Shown here piece after piece: positions 1 to 11,007 of a DNA stretch of 64,000 nt. The position numbers and the translations under genes are program-made. The notes under the pieces are model-generated. The model made no database searches, was not told the DNA's origin, and saw only the letters and a list, made by a program, of their open reading frames with translations. How positions within the stretch are numbered: position 1 is the stretch's first letter; each line of letters starts with the position of its first letter. Origin of the DNA: Pseudisothecium myosuroides (lineage: Eukaryota > Streptophyta > Bryopsida > Hypnales > Lembophyllaceae); the NCBI GenBank assembly GCA_951799445.1, contig OX637289.1:6353321-6417320 (forward strand), given 5' to 3'.

Positions 1-267
1 TTTTTTATTTAAGTTTTTTCCTATTTTCTACTAATTAAAACATCAAAGTATGTATTTTCTTAAGATTTGGCACTTTTCTAGTTTTTTTACTTAAAGAATA
101 TTTTAATGAATTTCCTTTGGTGGTTACCTTCATCATAAAGGTGCATACATTGGCCATATTTTTTAATTTAAAAAAAAATAGATTTTCTAATTTTAAAGTA
201 CTCCAGAAAAAATCATGAGTACTATTGCAAAACGCAACAAATAGTATAGGTGTTTCGTGCAATCACC
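1..267. mobile_element. right end of a foldback-family element, cut by the window edge
   Basis: The sequence from about 223 to 267 (AAAACGCAACAAATAGTATA, then a GTGTTTCGTGCAATCACCC end) matches the right terminus of the complete foldback element at 33467-34556, which ends AAAACGCAATAAATAGTACA followed by GTGTTTCTTGCATTCATCC. Only the terminal 45 bases or so are clearly alike. The rest of the stretch is AT-rich and unassigned. The left end would lie outside the window. Confidence 0.45.
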
Positions 268-768
268 CGTGTAGAATGTAGGACCGCTATAAAAGAGAGT
301 GAATCTTTGATCCTATGGACATCTGTTGTGTCATTCGTAGTATCTATCATGGCGGCAAAAGGAAGTGCACTTGAAATTAATGAAGAACGCCTGATACGCT
401 TGGAAGGTGGAGAATGGTGAAGGATGTCACTAGTCAAATCCCTTACAACCTTCTCCAGCTGCTATGGATGGTATTCAACAAAAGCATCATCCATGTTTGA
501 CAAGCTGAAAGTCTCACTCTGTCTTGGAGGCCTTGTAGTTCTACAAACTGTTGTGAAATGAGAACATTTTTGTGTTCACACTTGGAATGCAGTTTGCTCA
601 CGTTAGTTTGTAGAGAAATAATGGTGGCATAGTCTATAGATGTTAGCTCCTTTTATAGAGCACCATGGGCCAAATTGCACAATGTAATTTAAATAAATGT
701 CTACTTTTCACCAAATAAAAGTAGTCTTTCTTTACCAAAAATTTTCCATTTCTATTTTAGTGCTTTGA
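268..768. other. unassigned spacer; right part matches the left flank of duplicon B
   Basis: No gene is visible. From about 637 to 765 the sequence matches 19616-19760, including the phrases CCAAATAAAAGTAGTCTTTC and TTTCTATTTTA. This shows that the duplicated segment once continued to the left of the 5.4-kb insertion that starts at 773. Confidence 0.55.
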
Positions 769-2535
769 ACACGGGTAAATGCACAAAACACTTGTACTAT
801 TTGTTGCATTTTGTCACACCCTAGTTTTTGATTTTTTTTTTGCCATAATTTTTGTGTTTTAGCTCCAAATGATTCAAAATTTACAGGGAAGATACTCATA
901 ACCATTATACACCTTGCCTAATTTTTTGTAATTTTTAAAAATAATTTGTTATTTTTAAACAACCCTAATAATTTCTCACAATGGTTGATTAGGGTTCTTT
1001 TGCACTTTTTTTAACCCAAAAAAATGAATTTTGAGCTAAAATTTGGAGAGAATGGTCTTCTAATAGACTTATAGCTACTATCCAAAGGATTTTTAAAAAT
1101 ACTTATTTTTATGTGGTGTACAAGTCCACAAATGGAGCTCCTTTCTGCATTTTTTTCCAAAGGTATGAAACATTATTTTGGTGCTTTTTTTGGTCAAAAT
1201 CCATCACCAAAAAGTTTTCTCAAATGGACAATTTTTAGATTTTAAGAAAAAAATCCTATCTTGTTGTGAGCCCCCAATTTGTCACTAGGGACTTACAGTT
1301 TTCTTTTTTTCAATTTTTACAAATTTAAGTGTAGTTTTATACACAAAAAACCCAAAAAAGAGTGTAAAACCAAAATAGGTATGTCACATATCAATATAGC
1401 ATTTGGTCCTTTATAGGTTATTTTCCTCCAAATAAATCCCATTTCCACTTGTACATAGGTTAAAACGTGAAAATATCGGTAAATAGTAGAATTAAGGGCT
1501 AACCGGCCCAAACAGCCCAAACTACCCAAACCTATGGTACATGTGACATCTTATGGCTAAAATTGGTCCGAGGGAACATCGTTGAGGTCCCAAGTCCATT
1601 CCGAGAGATAGGTTTCACTTTCCCCATAGCATCGAAGAAATAGCGGAAACCCCAATTGTAGGCTTGTAGGAGTTACAAACTCAAAATGGACTCGTAAGAG
1701 GAATCTACGGGTGGAGTATGGTGTTCTAGGGTGAAAATTACATTTGGGACTCAATGGCGAAATCAGCTTGCCAAGATTCCCTTGTATATGAAAGATTCTC
1801 TAGTTGCTGAAATTAAAAGGAGAAGACAGAATTTGATTCTCCTCTGACTTTTGTGCAAAGTAAAAATATGAGCTTGCACATCCTTTGTGGAATTCCATGA
1901 GAGGTTCCATAAAAGGTTTCGGAATTTTCTGACTTACAGAAGATGCCCTTCCGGACGGTCAACCGCTAAAATCTACAATGGAAAATTCCTGGAAATTACC
2001 CAGGTTGCGGTAAAATCTCACTAAAAATTAGATTAGCTTCTTTTATGCTAATAAAATGCCCCACCAAGTTTCAAAACATTCTGATAGCCAGAAGTGCTCG
2101 AACCGGCGAGATTCTCAGATAATTGGCAAATTTGAAGTTTACGGTGGAGTTGACTTACGTACCGGGAGCATACGAAATCGGAATGAGGTCAAAACTAGGT
2201 CTTTTCTTACTCCCCATACCTATTAAAGAACCTAGGCTAGTTACTTTTCTCAAAAAAGTCAACCTCCAAGATTTGGGTTTTTACCACGTTTTGGTATTCA
2301 GTTAGTGGTAGGTTATGTTGCGGTTTTTGGAGTTTGGGTAAGGGTCGAGGGATTTTTTTGGACTATAAATGGCCTTCTGAAGCCAACGGCGCAATCGATT
2401 TTCAATTTGGAATTAATCTCCAAAAGTTAGAAGTTTGGACCAACGTAGAAAGTCAAAAATTGAAGATTAGGATGAAAATCTTAGTTGATAAGATTACGGT
2501 TTAGGAATTGAGGGGGGTGAGCCACTTTGAAAGAG

Positions 2536-2543
2536 TATATAAG
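2536..2543 (+). promoter_or_regulatory. TATA-box-like site inside the LTR-like insertion
   Basis: TATATAAG occurs in a local context of mixed GC (AGTATATAAGGGGGCTC). If the insertion is a long LTR, this would be the core promoter of its U3 part. No transcript evidence is available, so the role is inference. Confidence 0.35.
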
Positions 2544-3004
2544 GGGGCTCATTCCTCTCTTAAATCACCCTTTAAATTCATTTTTGAACTGCCTTGTATG
2601 ATTTGGGTCCATTTAGTTGGTTTTTGGCCATTTTTGGGCCACGTTGCCAAATTCTCGTGTTTTGGGAGCATTTCAAGCTCCTTGTTGCTACTTTTTCAAG
2701 CTCTTTTTGAAGGATTTAGGGGTCCCTTCAACTTAGCTATCATCTTGTGGCGCTTCTCGTAAGTTATTTGAAGCTTTGATTAATATTTTGTTGAGTTTTG
2801 GTATTTTGTTGAAATTCTTGGGTGTTGTGAACTAACCTTGCACTAGTCCTAGAAAGTTTTCTTTCCCTATGACTGGCGAAGCCGCTTGGGAAAAATCTCT
2901 ACAGTTGTTTATGTTATTTTAGCACTAACATGTGGTAGCTTAGTGTTTACTAACAATTCATTCCCTTCATAGTTGTCCGTATTCTCCTTGTTTCTTATAG
3001 CACA

Positions 3005-3150
3005 GCGAAGCTTTGGCTTAGTTTGTCTAGAGTTTCTATAGAAATTTGTTCATTTCACAAAACCACGGCGAAGCTTTGGCTTAGTTTGTCTAGAGTTTCT
3101 ATAGAAATTTGGTCATTTCACAAAAGCACGGCAAAGCTTTGGCTTAGTGA
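3005..3150. repeat. 63-bp tandem repeat, about 2.4 copies
   Basis: Units start at 3005, 3068 and 3131 with GCGAAGCTTTGGCTTAG (third unit GCAAAGCTTTGGCTTAG). The first two are nearly identical through TTTCTATAGAAATTTG. They lie inside the LTR-like insertion. Confidence 0.85.
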
Positions 3151-3409
3151 GGTCCTAGAAAAATTCCATAAAAATTAGGTGCTAGTTGACAATTTCATTT
3201 TCTCACTAGTTATCAAGTTTAGTTTCCAAAACACCATTTTGGAATATCAAGTTTAACATCCAAAAGAATAAATAGATTATCGATAAGTGGAACAAGAAAC
3301 CTTGGAAGGTCATTTGGGCCCAAACTTTAAGTATAAGCAACCTATCCTTTAAGTTTTTGTTTAAGGATCAAAATACGAAAAAAATCAAAGAACCCGAGAA
3401 GGGCCTGGA

Positions 3410-3635
3410 TTGGGAGCCAAAAGAAGTTGGACTGGGAGCCAGAAGAAGTCAGACGGGGAGCCAACCGCGCCTTGCCACGTAGGCCCACCACACCACCAAC
3501 GGGTTGGTCAATCGCGCCTCGCCACGTGGCAGCCTTGATGGTGTACCGGGCCTTGACTGTGTACCGGGTCCTTGACTGTATACTGGACCTTGACTGTGTG
3601 CTGGGCCTGACTGCGGTACTGGCTGGTCCAGGCTG
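3410..3635. repeat. GC-rich minisatellite block
   Basis: GGGAGCCA recurs about every 24 bases at 3410-3465. A unit of about 19-20 bases (CCTTGACTGTGTACCGGG and variants) recurs about four times at 3549-3610. GCCACGTAGG and GCCACGTGGC flank the middle. The block is GC-rich inside AT-rich DNA. The open frame here looks like a by-product of the repeats rather than a gene. Confidence 0.6.
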
Positions 3636-4268
3636 AGAGAGAAAAAAACCTCCTTGCGTTATCTAAAATTTTGGGAACTCCCAACTGGGAATTTAGAAAT
3701 AAAAAGAGGGGAGGAGTTTTTGGTGAATCATTTCAAATACCATGCTTAGAGTGAGAGTAGTGATAGAGTAGTATAAAAAAAGAGTGAGGAGGAAAAAATA
3801 TCATAGAACAAACTCCACTCATCAACCTTTCATGTCTAAGTCACCACTTAAAAGAAAATAGGAGTTTCAAGGCAAGGAGGAAACCTAGAACAAAATCTCA
3901 CAAATTCATAGTAGATTACAAAGTTCAAGTACAAGTGAAGACTATGAAATAACAATTTAGAGGTTGAAGAGACAAGTGTAAGTGGATAAGATTAGGAGAA
4001 AATCTTAGGATCCAAGTTTGAACCATTAGAATTAGGATTAGACAATAATTGACCAAGATAAGAGATAGGAGTTCAAAGGTCAATTATTATCTTAGAAGTT
4101 GAATTCAATTATTTAGTCCAATAGTTAAATAATTGAATTAGAATAGTGTTGAAAGAGAAAGAGAGATTAAGAGAAAAAGAAAAGAAGAGAAAAGTCCAAG
4201 AAGTTGGCAACCTTGTACGGAGACTCCTACTTTGAGCCGTGGGCAAAATTACCAAACAATTTTGAACC

Positions 4269-4331
4269 ATGGCAAATGACGGGGAGCTTGAAGGGGTATA
4301 CGACTACCTAAACAACGACACCAACTCCGAG
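4269..4331 (+). other. exon-like 21-codon ATG stretch ending at a strong donor site
   Basis: An ATG in good context (ACCATGGC) opens 21 codons beginning MANDGELEGVYDYLNND and runs directly into GAG|GTAAGT, a consensus plant 5' splice site. It lies in the LTR-like insertion. It may be the first coding exon of a captured gene or of the element itself, but no downstream exon was recognised. Function unknown. Confidence 0.3.
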
Positions 4332-6139
4332 GTAAGTTACTAACTACAAACCCTCCATTTCAAATTCTCAAAATAGACATTTAAAAGTAGGGCCGAACTC
4401 TCAAGTCAATTTAGAGTGTCTAGACTACAATTATTTCAAGAACCAAGGAGTTATTATTGTAGAGTCTAGTTAGAGGTTTCCAGAACTATCTCACACTTAG
4501 AATTTGGAATCAAATTGAAAGAGATATTAGCGGATGAAGTTTAGGAGTAATATTGGATGAAATTTAGTACATTTCATCCAAATGGAACAAGAATAGAAAT
4601 TTAGGTAGAAACATAAATCTAGACTCCAGAAGTGAAACAAAAAGTAGAATTCAAGTTGTAGGTTAGTAGAAAACCATGGATGAAGTTCAAAGTACCGATT
4701 AGCGGTCAAACTTCATCCATCGATAACTCCTAATAGGGAAGTCTAATTAGCAAGTGTCTTAGCATTTTGAAAAGCTATAATTAAGGCCTACAAAGAAAAA
4801 ATTAACAAAAAACTAAAAATAGTAAATTGCTCAGAGTAGCACCGAGTCACATAAATAGGATAAGAATCAAACATGTACTAAAAAACATGATCAAGGAGAA
4901 ACATTAGATTTAAAAATAGGCAGAAAGAACATAGTAGAGTCCAGAACTAGTTTAACTTAGGAAAAATTCTTAATCATTTAGGAGCAAACAACAGATGAAC
5001 TTTGGATTAGGATATGGATGAAATAGGGTGAAACTCATCCATCCAAGTCCAAACTTAGAACTTAGGTAGAAGTTGGCAATATAGAGTCATGGTCAAAAAC
5101 TTGAAGTAAAATAGAATAAGGAAAGAGTCTAAATCCAAGGATGAAGTTTGGATAGACTTATAGAAGCTAGAACTTCATCCTTCCATAACTTTTGTTAGGA
5201 AGGTCGTATAATGTTGAGTTTTATGTTTTTAGAAATGGCATGAAATTTTCTCTCTTTTTATGTGACTAAATTTAGACTGTATCACCTTTCGTTCAAAAAC
5301 CACAGTGGCCTAGTTGGTACGCCCCAATTAGAGTAAACATTGCAAATTAAGTTAGTTTTCTTGATTTCTTTGGTTTTCTTGCAAACTTGTGTATGTTTAG
5401 GATTTAGAAAAGATTCATTACTTGGAAGGCACAATGAATTTACGCTAGGCACTCATAGGACAAAAATCAACCCTAAAACTCAAAAGTATGGTTGTGCTCA
5501 CTTATTTACCGAGGGTGGGTAAATATGCGCTCACACTTGTACAAATTAAAATGTCAAAAGTGGTATTTTCTTCACTAGAATTTTGGACATAGAAATTCAC
5601 CGTAAAATTGGTGAAGAAAATACCACTTTTGACATTTTAATTTGTAAAAAATAGGATTTTTTATTAAAAAAAATTTTAAACAGTCCATTTGAGAAAACTT
5701 TTTGGTGATGGATTTTGACCAAAAAAAGCACCAAAATAATGTTTTATACCTTTGGAAAAAATGCTAAAAAAAGCTCCATTTGTAGACTTATATACCACAT
5801 AAAAATAAGTATTTTTAAAAATCCTTTGGATAGTAGCTATAAATCTACTAGAAGACCATTCTCTCCAAATTTTAGCTCAAAATTTGTTTTTTTGGGTTAA
5901 AAAAAGTGCAAAAAATTCCTAAATCACCCATTGTGAGAAATTATTAGGGTTGTTTAAAAATAGTAAATTATTTTTGAAAATTAATAAAAAAAAATTAGGC
6001 AAGGTGTATAATGGTTATGAGTATCTTCCCTGTAAATTTTGAATCATTTGGAGCTAAAACACAAAAGTTATGGCCAAAACAAAAGTCAAAAACTAGGGTG
6101 TGACAAAATGCTTTAAGTGTTTCGTGCATTCACCCACAC

Positions 6140-6333
6140 ATGGGCAATTTCATTAAAATGGCAATACTATTTTAAAATGGCATGAAAACAGTTCAGAACG
6201 GCTGTTCTAAATCTATATCTATCATAGATGGTTCAAATTAGCCGTTCTAAAATATATACTTGTCCTAAATGGTGAAAATGGCACACCTTCAAAGTGACAC
6301 TTGGAATACCACCATTTTAATGAAATTGCCCAT
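6140..6333. mobile_element. 194-bp MITE, copy 1 (ends ATGGGCAATTTC...GAAATTGCCCAT)
   Basis: The terminal inverted repeats are ATGGGCAATTTCATTAAAAT and its complement, flanked by ACAC on both sides (6136-6139 and 6334-6337). The length is 194 bp, the same as the copy at 17848-18041. It sits directly against the end of the 773-6135 foldback, so the two share the ACAC. Confidence 0.85.
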
Positions 6334-6405
6334 ACACCAAATTTTAGTTGATTGATTGCCATATTGGCATTTTCTCAAAAAATCAAAACAAAAATTGCTC
6401 TATAT

Positions 6406-6560
6406 AGGAAATTTTGTTAAAATGGCATATGAATTATGAAATCTACCATTTTCCATTCTTTCTTTAGCCCTAAAGTCTAGGACTAGTATAGATTTCAAAC
6501 CGCACGGTCTAAACTGAAAAGTGCCAATTTGTGAAATACTGCCATTTTAACGAAATATCG
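6406..6560. repeat. short MITE-like repeat with ends related to TTTCGTTAAAATGGC
   Basis: It begins GAAATTTTGTTAAAATGGC and ends GCCATTTTAACGAAATATC, so the ends are inverted. The interior (CTAAAGTCTAGGACTAGTAT) matches 19832-19992. It lies in the left part of duplicon A and is part of the duplicated sequence. Confidence 0.65.
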
Positions 6561-7064
6561 GTTTCTATGTACCCAATTCCAATTCACTGTATATAATGGC
6601 GACATGGCATCCCACCAAAATGAGTATACTGTACATTCCCTCATATTCGTTCACACGGCTAAAATTCAAGAATATGGCACCGTACTTTTCCAGAAGCCCA
6701 TCTGCAACCTCAGATTTACACAATTCATAGTTTTTAGAGCAGCTGCACGTGACTGATACACGGCAACATCTGAACTAATATATGACCATGAAAGCTGAGT
6801 GTTGCTCTAACCTATTATAAGATACCGAGCACAAAACACAAATAATTCCTTACATTAGCGCAATAAAGCTGGCTTAAGTTTATTCCAGTAGATCATTTGC
6901 GTGCTAGCTGCAGCTTGTGATGCTGGAATTAATTTCTGTCGTGAATTGTTAGCACTGTAAATCATGTCTGAATTGATTTGTTCATGTTGCAGCGTTTGTT
7001 GGCTGGACCGACTAGCTAGCTAGTGCCACTTATCGTTGTTGTCGACGTTCCTCCAGGTCCGTCC

Positions 7065-7133
7065 ATGGAGAACCAAAGTGACAGAAACCTGCTGCGCCGG
7101 GCTGAGTTGATGGACAAGCATCGCCACCGCTAA
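7065..7133 (+). pseudogene. truncated relic of gene P in duplicon A (22 codons)
   Basis: The stretch GGTCCGTCC-ATGGAG before the start codon is the same as at gene P (9558). The 22 codons encode MENQSDRNLLRRAELMDKHR and two more residues. This compares with P's start, where the HRSEFMDKYRD segment corresponds to RRAELMDKHRH. Then comes a TAA stop. A TTGCAG acceptor-like site also precedes it. After the stop nothing of P is recognisable. It is most simply a 5' fragment of a P paralogue, though a short peptide gene cannot be excluded. Confidence 0.55.
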
Positions 7134-8369
7134 CCTTCCGTATTACATATTTGCAGGTGGCATGGAACGGATCCAGGGATAATTTTCACTGGTTCTTTGT
7201 GAATCCTTCAGTAGTCATAGCTCGTTCGCGTGAAGAGCTTGGTAGTTGTGACTGAAAATTATTGAGACTACAATATACCGTCATGGTGGATCCCACACAC
7301 TGCCTCAACTTATATTGTTTTGCCAATTTTCTTAGTATGAAAGAAAAACGCGAAATTCAATTCAATCGATTCAACTTCATCTTGTGTTACATACATGGTC
7401 AATCGTGGATTCATTACCGAGCAAATTGCGATGCACGACCTCGATTTCCGAACCCGTCATTGATATTTCCCACCAACACTCCATTAATTTCGGCTCCCAA
7501 ATCTGGCCGTTCCTGTCCTCTGTTTGGCTCCCCCGCGCCATTTATATGAAATTGACGTTAAAATGAAATGCTCCAAATTGACATTAAGATGAAATGCGGA
7601 GTAATCCGGATCCCTACCAGAATTTACACCAATTGCTTTCTGCTGGGTTGGCGTCCTCAGTAATACACGTACGTGAAATTCCAAAGCATGATCGATCTCG
7701 ACTCAAATGAATAAGGGTACACAACTTTTAATTGGAAAAAAATTTACAACTTTATTGCCAAAAGGTTTGTGTCTGACATTCATTACAACTATCAAGGTGT
7801 ACGTAGTCGAGAGCCTCGGGAATGCATGGAGATAGCATCGATCCGAGATTGTGATCAATTGCAAACAGACTAAGTACCTGGCAGAGCAGTCTAAGGATCT
7901 CCTTGAAGACTTCCACATAAAGAGCCTTCAAGACTTCATCCCAAAAACCATTCTTTTAGCAATTAACTAAATAATTACCAGACAGGGCCCGGGTATCTCT
8001 GTAGACATGTATCGATCGATCGCTAGCCGGCTCAATATTTACTTTGAAATCACTCGTACTCGTTTATACTACAGAACAATTAAAATGATCCAAACTCAAA
8101 TGAATCCAATTCAAATCACTAATACTAATCGTCGAGCTGCAGCAAACAGTGCGTTCTGGAAACCAAACCACAACTCATGACCAATATTAACCTGAAGTCC
8201 TGAACACCGATACCAACACTAACGACACATGTACATGAAAACAAAAAGCACTCAACCGCTTGTTGTCGTGGAATATATCGAGCAGCTGATCAGTCCTTGC
8301 AAATTGCCACGCATTGATCCCGAGTCAAAACCCGAGCATTGCAGAATTCTTAACTGACATCGGGGGAGA

Positions 8370-8753
8370 TTAAAAGGTATGCCTCTTGTCAATAGGAGTT
8401 GCGTTCATGCGTAACGACCGAGTCCGAGCACCCGATCTTACACCAACTGGCGCAACTACTTCCTCGTTGCTCTCAATCTCAACAACCAAACGAGGCTCAC
8501 TGAAAGTCGGTGGATGCACAGCTCTTGCATCTGCTGGACCCCCCGAGGACTGCCCTGCTGCCTGGTGCCCAACCCGGTTTGGCTGATCCACTGCAGATTC
8601 AGATGATTCCTGCTCGGACTCAAGTATCTCCTCGCTCTCAATAACAACAATATGATGTGGCTCACTGAAAGTCGGAGAATGCACAACTCTTGCATCCGCT
8701 ACACCCCGCGACAAATGCCCTGCAAGCTGCTCCGTCTGGTTTGTCTGATCCAT
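8370..8753 (-). CDS. gene M, copy A: unknown protein with two tandem ~45-residue repeats
   Basis: I do not recognise the family. The 127-residue product has two tandem repeats. The first starts MDQTNQTEQLAGHLSRGVAD and continues to IESEE; the second starts VDQPNRVGHQAAGQSS and continues to IESNEE. Both contain ADAR-VH-PTFSEP followed by a hydrophobic-acidic IES-EE stretch. A short Arg-rich tail follows (GVRSGARTRSLR). No signal peptide or membrane segment is seen. The ATG at 8753 was chosen because an acceptor-like TTACAG (8836-8841) follows a consensus donor CAG|GTACGT (just below 8958). The longer upstream reading frame therefore runs through a probable 5'UTR intron. It is divergent from gene P-A with about 0.8 kb between the start codons. 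Function unknown. Confidence 0.55.
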   Translation of the reverse strand: MDQTNQTEQLAGHLSRGVADARVVHSPTFSEPHHIVVIESEEILESEQESSESAVDQPNRVGHQAAGQSSGGPADARAVHPPTFSEPRLVVEIESNEEVVAPVGVRSGARTRSLRMNATPIDKRHTF

Positions 8754-9193
8754 TGTCGATGGAGCGGCTTCAGAACGCCCGCGGCAAGAAGGAGACAAGG
8801 AGGAGACGGGTCCTGATATTTTAGCGGCAAACTGAAACCTGTAACGAAGGACGAAAAGATAAGAAAAGCAAGGATAAACTATTAAATCCAAAGGCTGCCA
8901 ACGTTTAGATGACTAGAATTCAGAGAAGCTAGAGCAAGTACTTGTGCGTGACGTACCTGAAAAGTATGCAAAAAGAACATAGACTCGAGGAGCAATTAAG
9001 ACAACCTGCAGGAGAAGATGCACTGGCTTTAAAAAAACTAAGAGAAAAGAAACTGCCAGGGTGTGCAGTATGAAGATTCATATTTGAAATGCTTGTGCAT
9101 GAGGCTCCCTGCATTCGCCTCGGTAGTCTTGTATTTGAGGCCAATCTCGTGAGCAGGGTGAAGAGCAATGGATGGTCTCGCAAGTTGGGAAGG

Positions 9194-9203
9194 TAAATAA
9201 AAG
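9194..9203 (+). promoter_or_regulatory. TATA-like site for gene P-A in the divergent promoter region
   Basis: TAAATAAAAG lies upstream of the inferred P-A leader exon, whose donor is CAACAG|GTACTC at 9301/9302. The shared promoter between M and P would lie between about 8.96 and 9.22 kb. The same sequence occurs in duplicon B at about 22768. The assignment is inferred from position only. Confidence 0.3.
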
Positions 9204-9557
9204 AGGGCTCCAACCAGACTGAAACATTTTTCTGTCACTTGGGCTTTGAAGGTGCTGCACCAATCCAACTGCTCTGGATCGCTTCTAGGGTCATTGCAAC
9301 AGGTACTCAGTTCGACCTTCAGTTCATTTCCTTGCTTAAGTTTACTAGATCATTTGTGGTGTAGTTGGTGATGATATAAATCAATTACTTTCTGTCAATT
9401 AGAGTCATTGACAGCACTAGAACTCTAGGAGACGTTAACTTCAAGTTCAGACTTAAGTACTGTTTGATCGAACTTATTGTTCATGCTGCACTGTTGCAGG
9501 TAGCGTTCGTTGATTGCATCAACCAGGGCCACTGACGACGTACCTCCAGGTCCGTCC

Positions 9558-9905
9558 ATGGAGATCCCAACTGAGAGTCTAAACCTGCATCGGTCTGAGT
9601 TCATGGACAAGTATCGCGACATCATTGCCAGTTCTGCGAAGTATATGGAGCTGGAGAGGGAGCGCATCGCCAAAGCCAAACGAGATGCAGCAGCTGCTGA
9701 GTTAAACAGTAATGATGAGAATGAGCGAGCGATGAAGTATCGTTCATTGACCAGGGAGCAACACCGATTGAACAAGGCGGACCGGAGGGCAAAACGTTGT
9801 GCCATGAACGCGAGCTCGCGAACTGTTTTCGAGGACGTGACCGGTGTCCAGTTGGTTCAGGAGACTCAGGACGACGTCAAAGTGTTCTTGAAATCAATCA
9901 ATTAG
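9558..9905 (+). CDS. gene P, copy A: unknown small basic helical protein
   Basis: I do not recognise the family. The 115-residue product is rich in Lys, Arg, Glu and Ala and predicted largely helical. Residues about 10-45 (EFMDKYRDIIASSAKYMELE, then RERIAKAKRDAAAAE) look amphipathic or coiled coil. A basic stretch follows (RLNKADRRAKRC), then the C-terminal motif VFEDVTGVQLVQET shared with copy C. The ATG at 9558 lies after an acceptor CTGTTGCAG (about 9491-9499); a leader exon probably ends at 9301. The reading frame is open to a TAG at 9905. It is divergent from M-A. The product is identical to copy B in all 115 residues. Confidence 0.6.
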   Translation: MEIPTESLNLHRSEFMDKYRDIIASSAKYMELERERIAKAKRDAAAAELNSNDENERAMKYRSLTREQHRLNKADRRAKRCAMNASSRTVFEDVTGVQLVQETQDDVKVFLKSIN

Positions 9906-10379
9906 TCCCCCTGTCACTGACAAAGGGTTAATATTCGTTGCAAAGGCGTCGAGTCACGTAGCTAGTATCATCAATTTCGTTACTTTGACGCGATTCTGGA
10001 ACCGAAAATTATGACAAACATTTTTAGGGCCCACAAAGTACTAGGGTCGGACAGGACTTCTATTCCCGGGTGCGCATCCTGAAACCTGGAACGAGCCATA
10101 GTATTGGAATATATACCGCGAATTTAAACACTGAAATTGAGGTTTACTCAATCGATCTGTTGGAGAATGAGCTACAGAGAAGCACATGTTGCAAAATTTT
10201 GTATTGGCGGGAACTGGAATAAATCTTTAACAGTTTGGCAGCTCGACTGCCGTAATATCTCTCTGGCAGTCTACCCCATGCATGACTGCCATTTTGGTAA
10301 CAGATAATTGACTGTGTTTGTAACTTCTGATAAAACTTTTGCTTATTTACGTCGTAGTACTATACAGTGCTAGTACATA

Positions 10380-10629
10380 AGACCGTGATTGCAATTGCTT
10401 TGAAAAGGTTTTACGTTGACCGCCATATGCAATAAATTTGCAACTATTTTAGATTGCAATAATTTTTTACTATTACAGTTTGTGCAACAACATTTTGGAC
10501 ACATTTTCATGCAAGTCTCAAGCGAGATCACATGGTTGAGTATGCAAAGAAAGTAATGTTTTTCCATTGTAGCTCTTTGCACTAGAAATGGCAGTTTTGT
10601 AATGTTTATTCATGAAGCTTTAAGAGTTA
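10380..10629 (-). mobile_element. decayed TTAA-element end inside duplicon A
   Basis: Read on the minus strand from 10629 the sequence is TTAACTCTTAAAGCTTCATG, then AAAACTGCCATTTCTAG and CAAAGAGCTACAATGG. This matches the left end of the element at 32388 (TTAACCCTTAAAGGTTCATG, AAAACTGCCATTCCTAG) and more loosely those at 18227 and 62456. The other end is not recognisable. The same relic is at about 23950-24232 in duplicon B. Confidence 0.5.
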
Positions 10630-11007
10630 AATTGACGCAATTGCAACACCAGAAATCGTCTAGACAAAGCTCTTGAAATTTGGACAAGTTGGTGTAGTTT
10701 ATGATTTAGGCCCGAGTGCCGGACGTCCTGAAAGTGGCAAAGTCGTTGGGACACCGCCAAAATGACAGTAACTTACTGTAAGGAGCCTCTGCGATATGCT
10801 CTTCGCATTTCCGAAGTTATAAACTTGAGCGACCTTGCGAGTCCCAGGCTCCAAAACAAGGCTGCAATGCGACAGAACAATATTGTTGTAATCACAGATT
10901 AACGGAGTGGGGTAGTACTAAGCTATGTATGACATCCAGGCACATTTCGACTACAAGAAAAATCCAGCAAGGCATATTACCACTGATAAAATCTTCAATA
11001 TAAATCA

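Larger units (their letters stand above)
1265..5535. mobile_element. LTR-retrotransposon-like insertion, TGTGAGC...GCTCACA, 5-bp target duplication
   Basis: The insert begins TGTGAGC and ends GCTCACA, giving the TG...CA termini of an LTR. It is flanked by CTTGT at 1260-1264 and again at 5536-5540, a perfect 5-bp target-site duplication. Removing insert plus one CTTGT restores the foldback arm sequence seen at 33940-33970. I found no second LTR copy inside, no primer-binding site and no gag or pol reading frame. It is therefore either a very long solo LTR or a non-autonomous element too diverged for its LTRs to be matched by eye. Inside are a TATA-like box (2536), GC-rich minisatellites (3410-3630), a 63-bp tandem repeat (3005-3150) and an exon-like ATG stretch (4269-4331). 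Confidence 0.7.
773..6135. mobile_element. foldback (long terminal inverted repeat) element carrying a nested insertion
   Basis: The ends are inverted: GGGTAAATGCACAAAACAC at 773 and GTGTTTCGTGCATTCACCC ending at 6135. Arms of about 450 bases are mutually inverted (about 814-1240 against 5640-6115). ACAC is repeated directly on both sides (769-772 and 6136-6139). An undisturbed relative is at 33467-34556. A 4.27-kb insertion at 1265-5535 interrupts the left arm; just after it, 5541-5576 resumes the arm sequence. The paralogous place in duplicon B (19752-19770) reads straight from GTGCTT to CACCAAAT, an empty site. No transposase is visible, so the element is non-autonomous. The superfamily is unknown. 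Confidence 0.8.

Noticed and set aside
3001..3150. Possible CRISPR-like spaced repeats
   Set aside because: The 63-bp units are contiguous tandem copies without unique spacers, in a eukaryotic genome.
5306..5317. TGGCCTAGTTGG, a perfect tRNA A-box
   Set aside because: No B-box or foldable tRNA arms follow within 100 bases; probably chance.
7262..7549. 95-codon frame conserved at 20880-21167
   Set aside because: It is conserved only because it lies in the duplicated segment. It has TTG instead of ATG in copy A, no start context and no motif.
8754..8891. N-terminal extension of gene M (start MDLIVYPCFSYLFVLRYR)
   Set aside because: The stretch lies between a consensus donor and an acceptor, so it is read as intron and leader rather than coding. 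Copy C has no counterpart.
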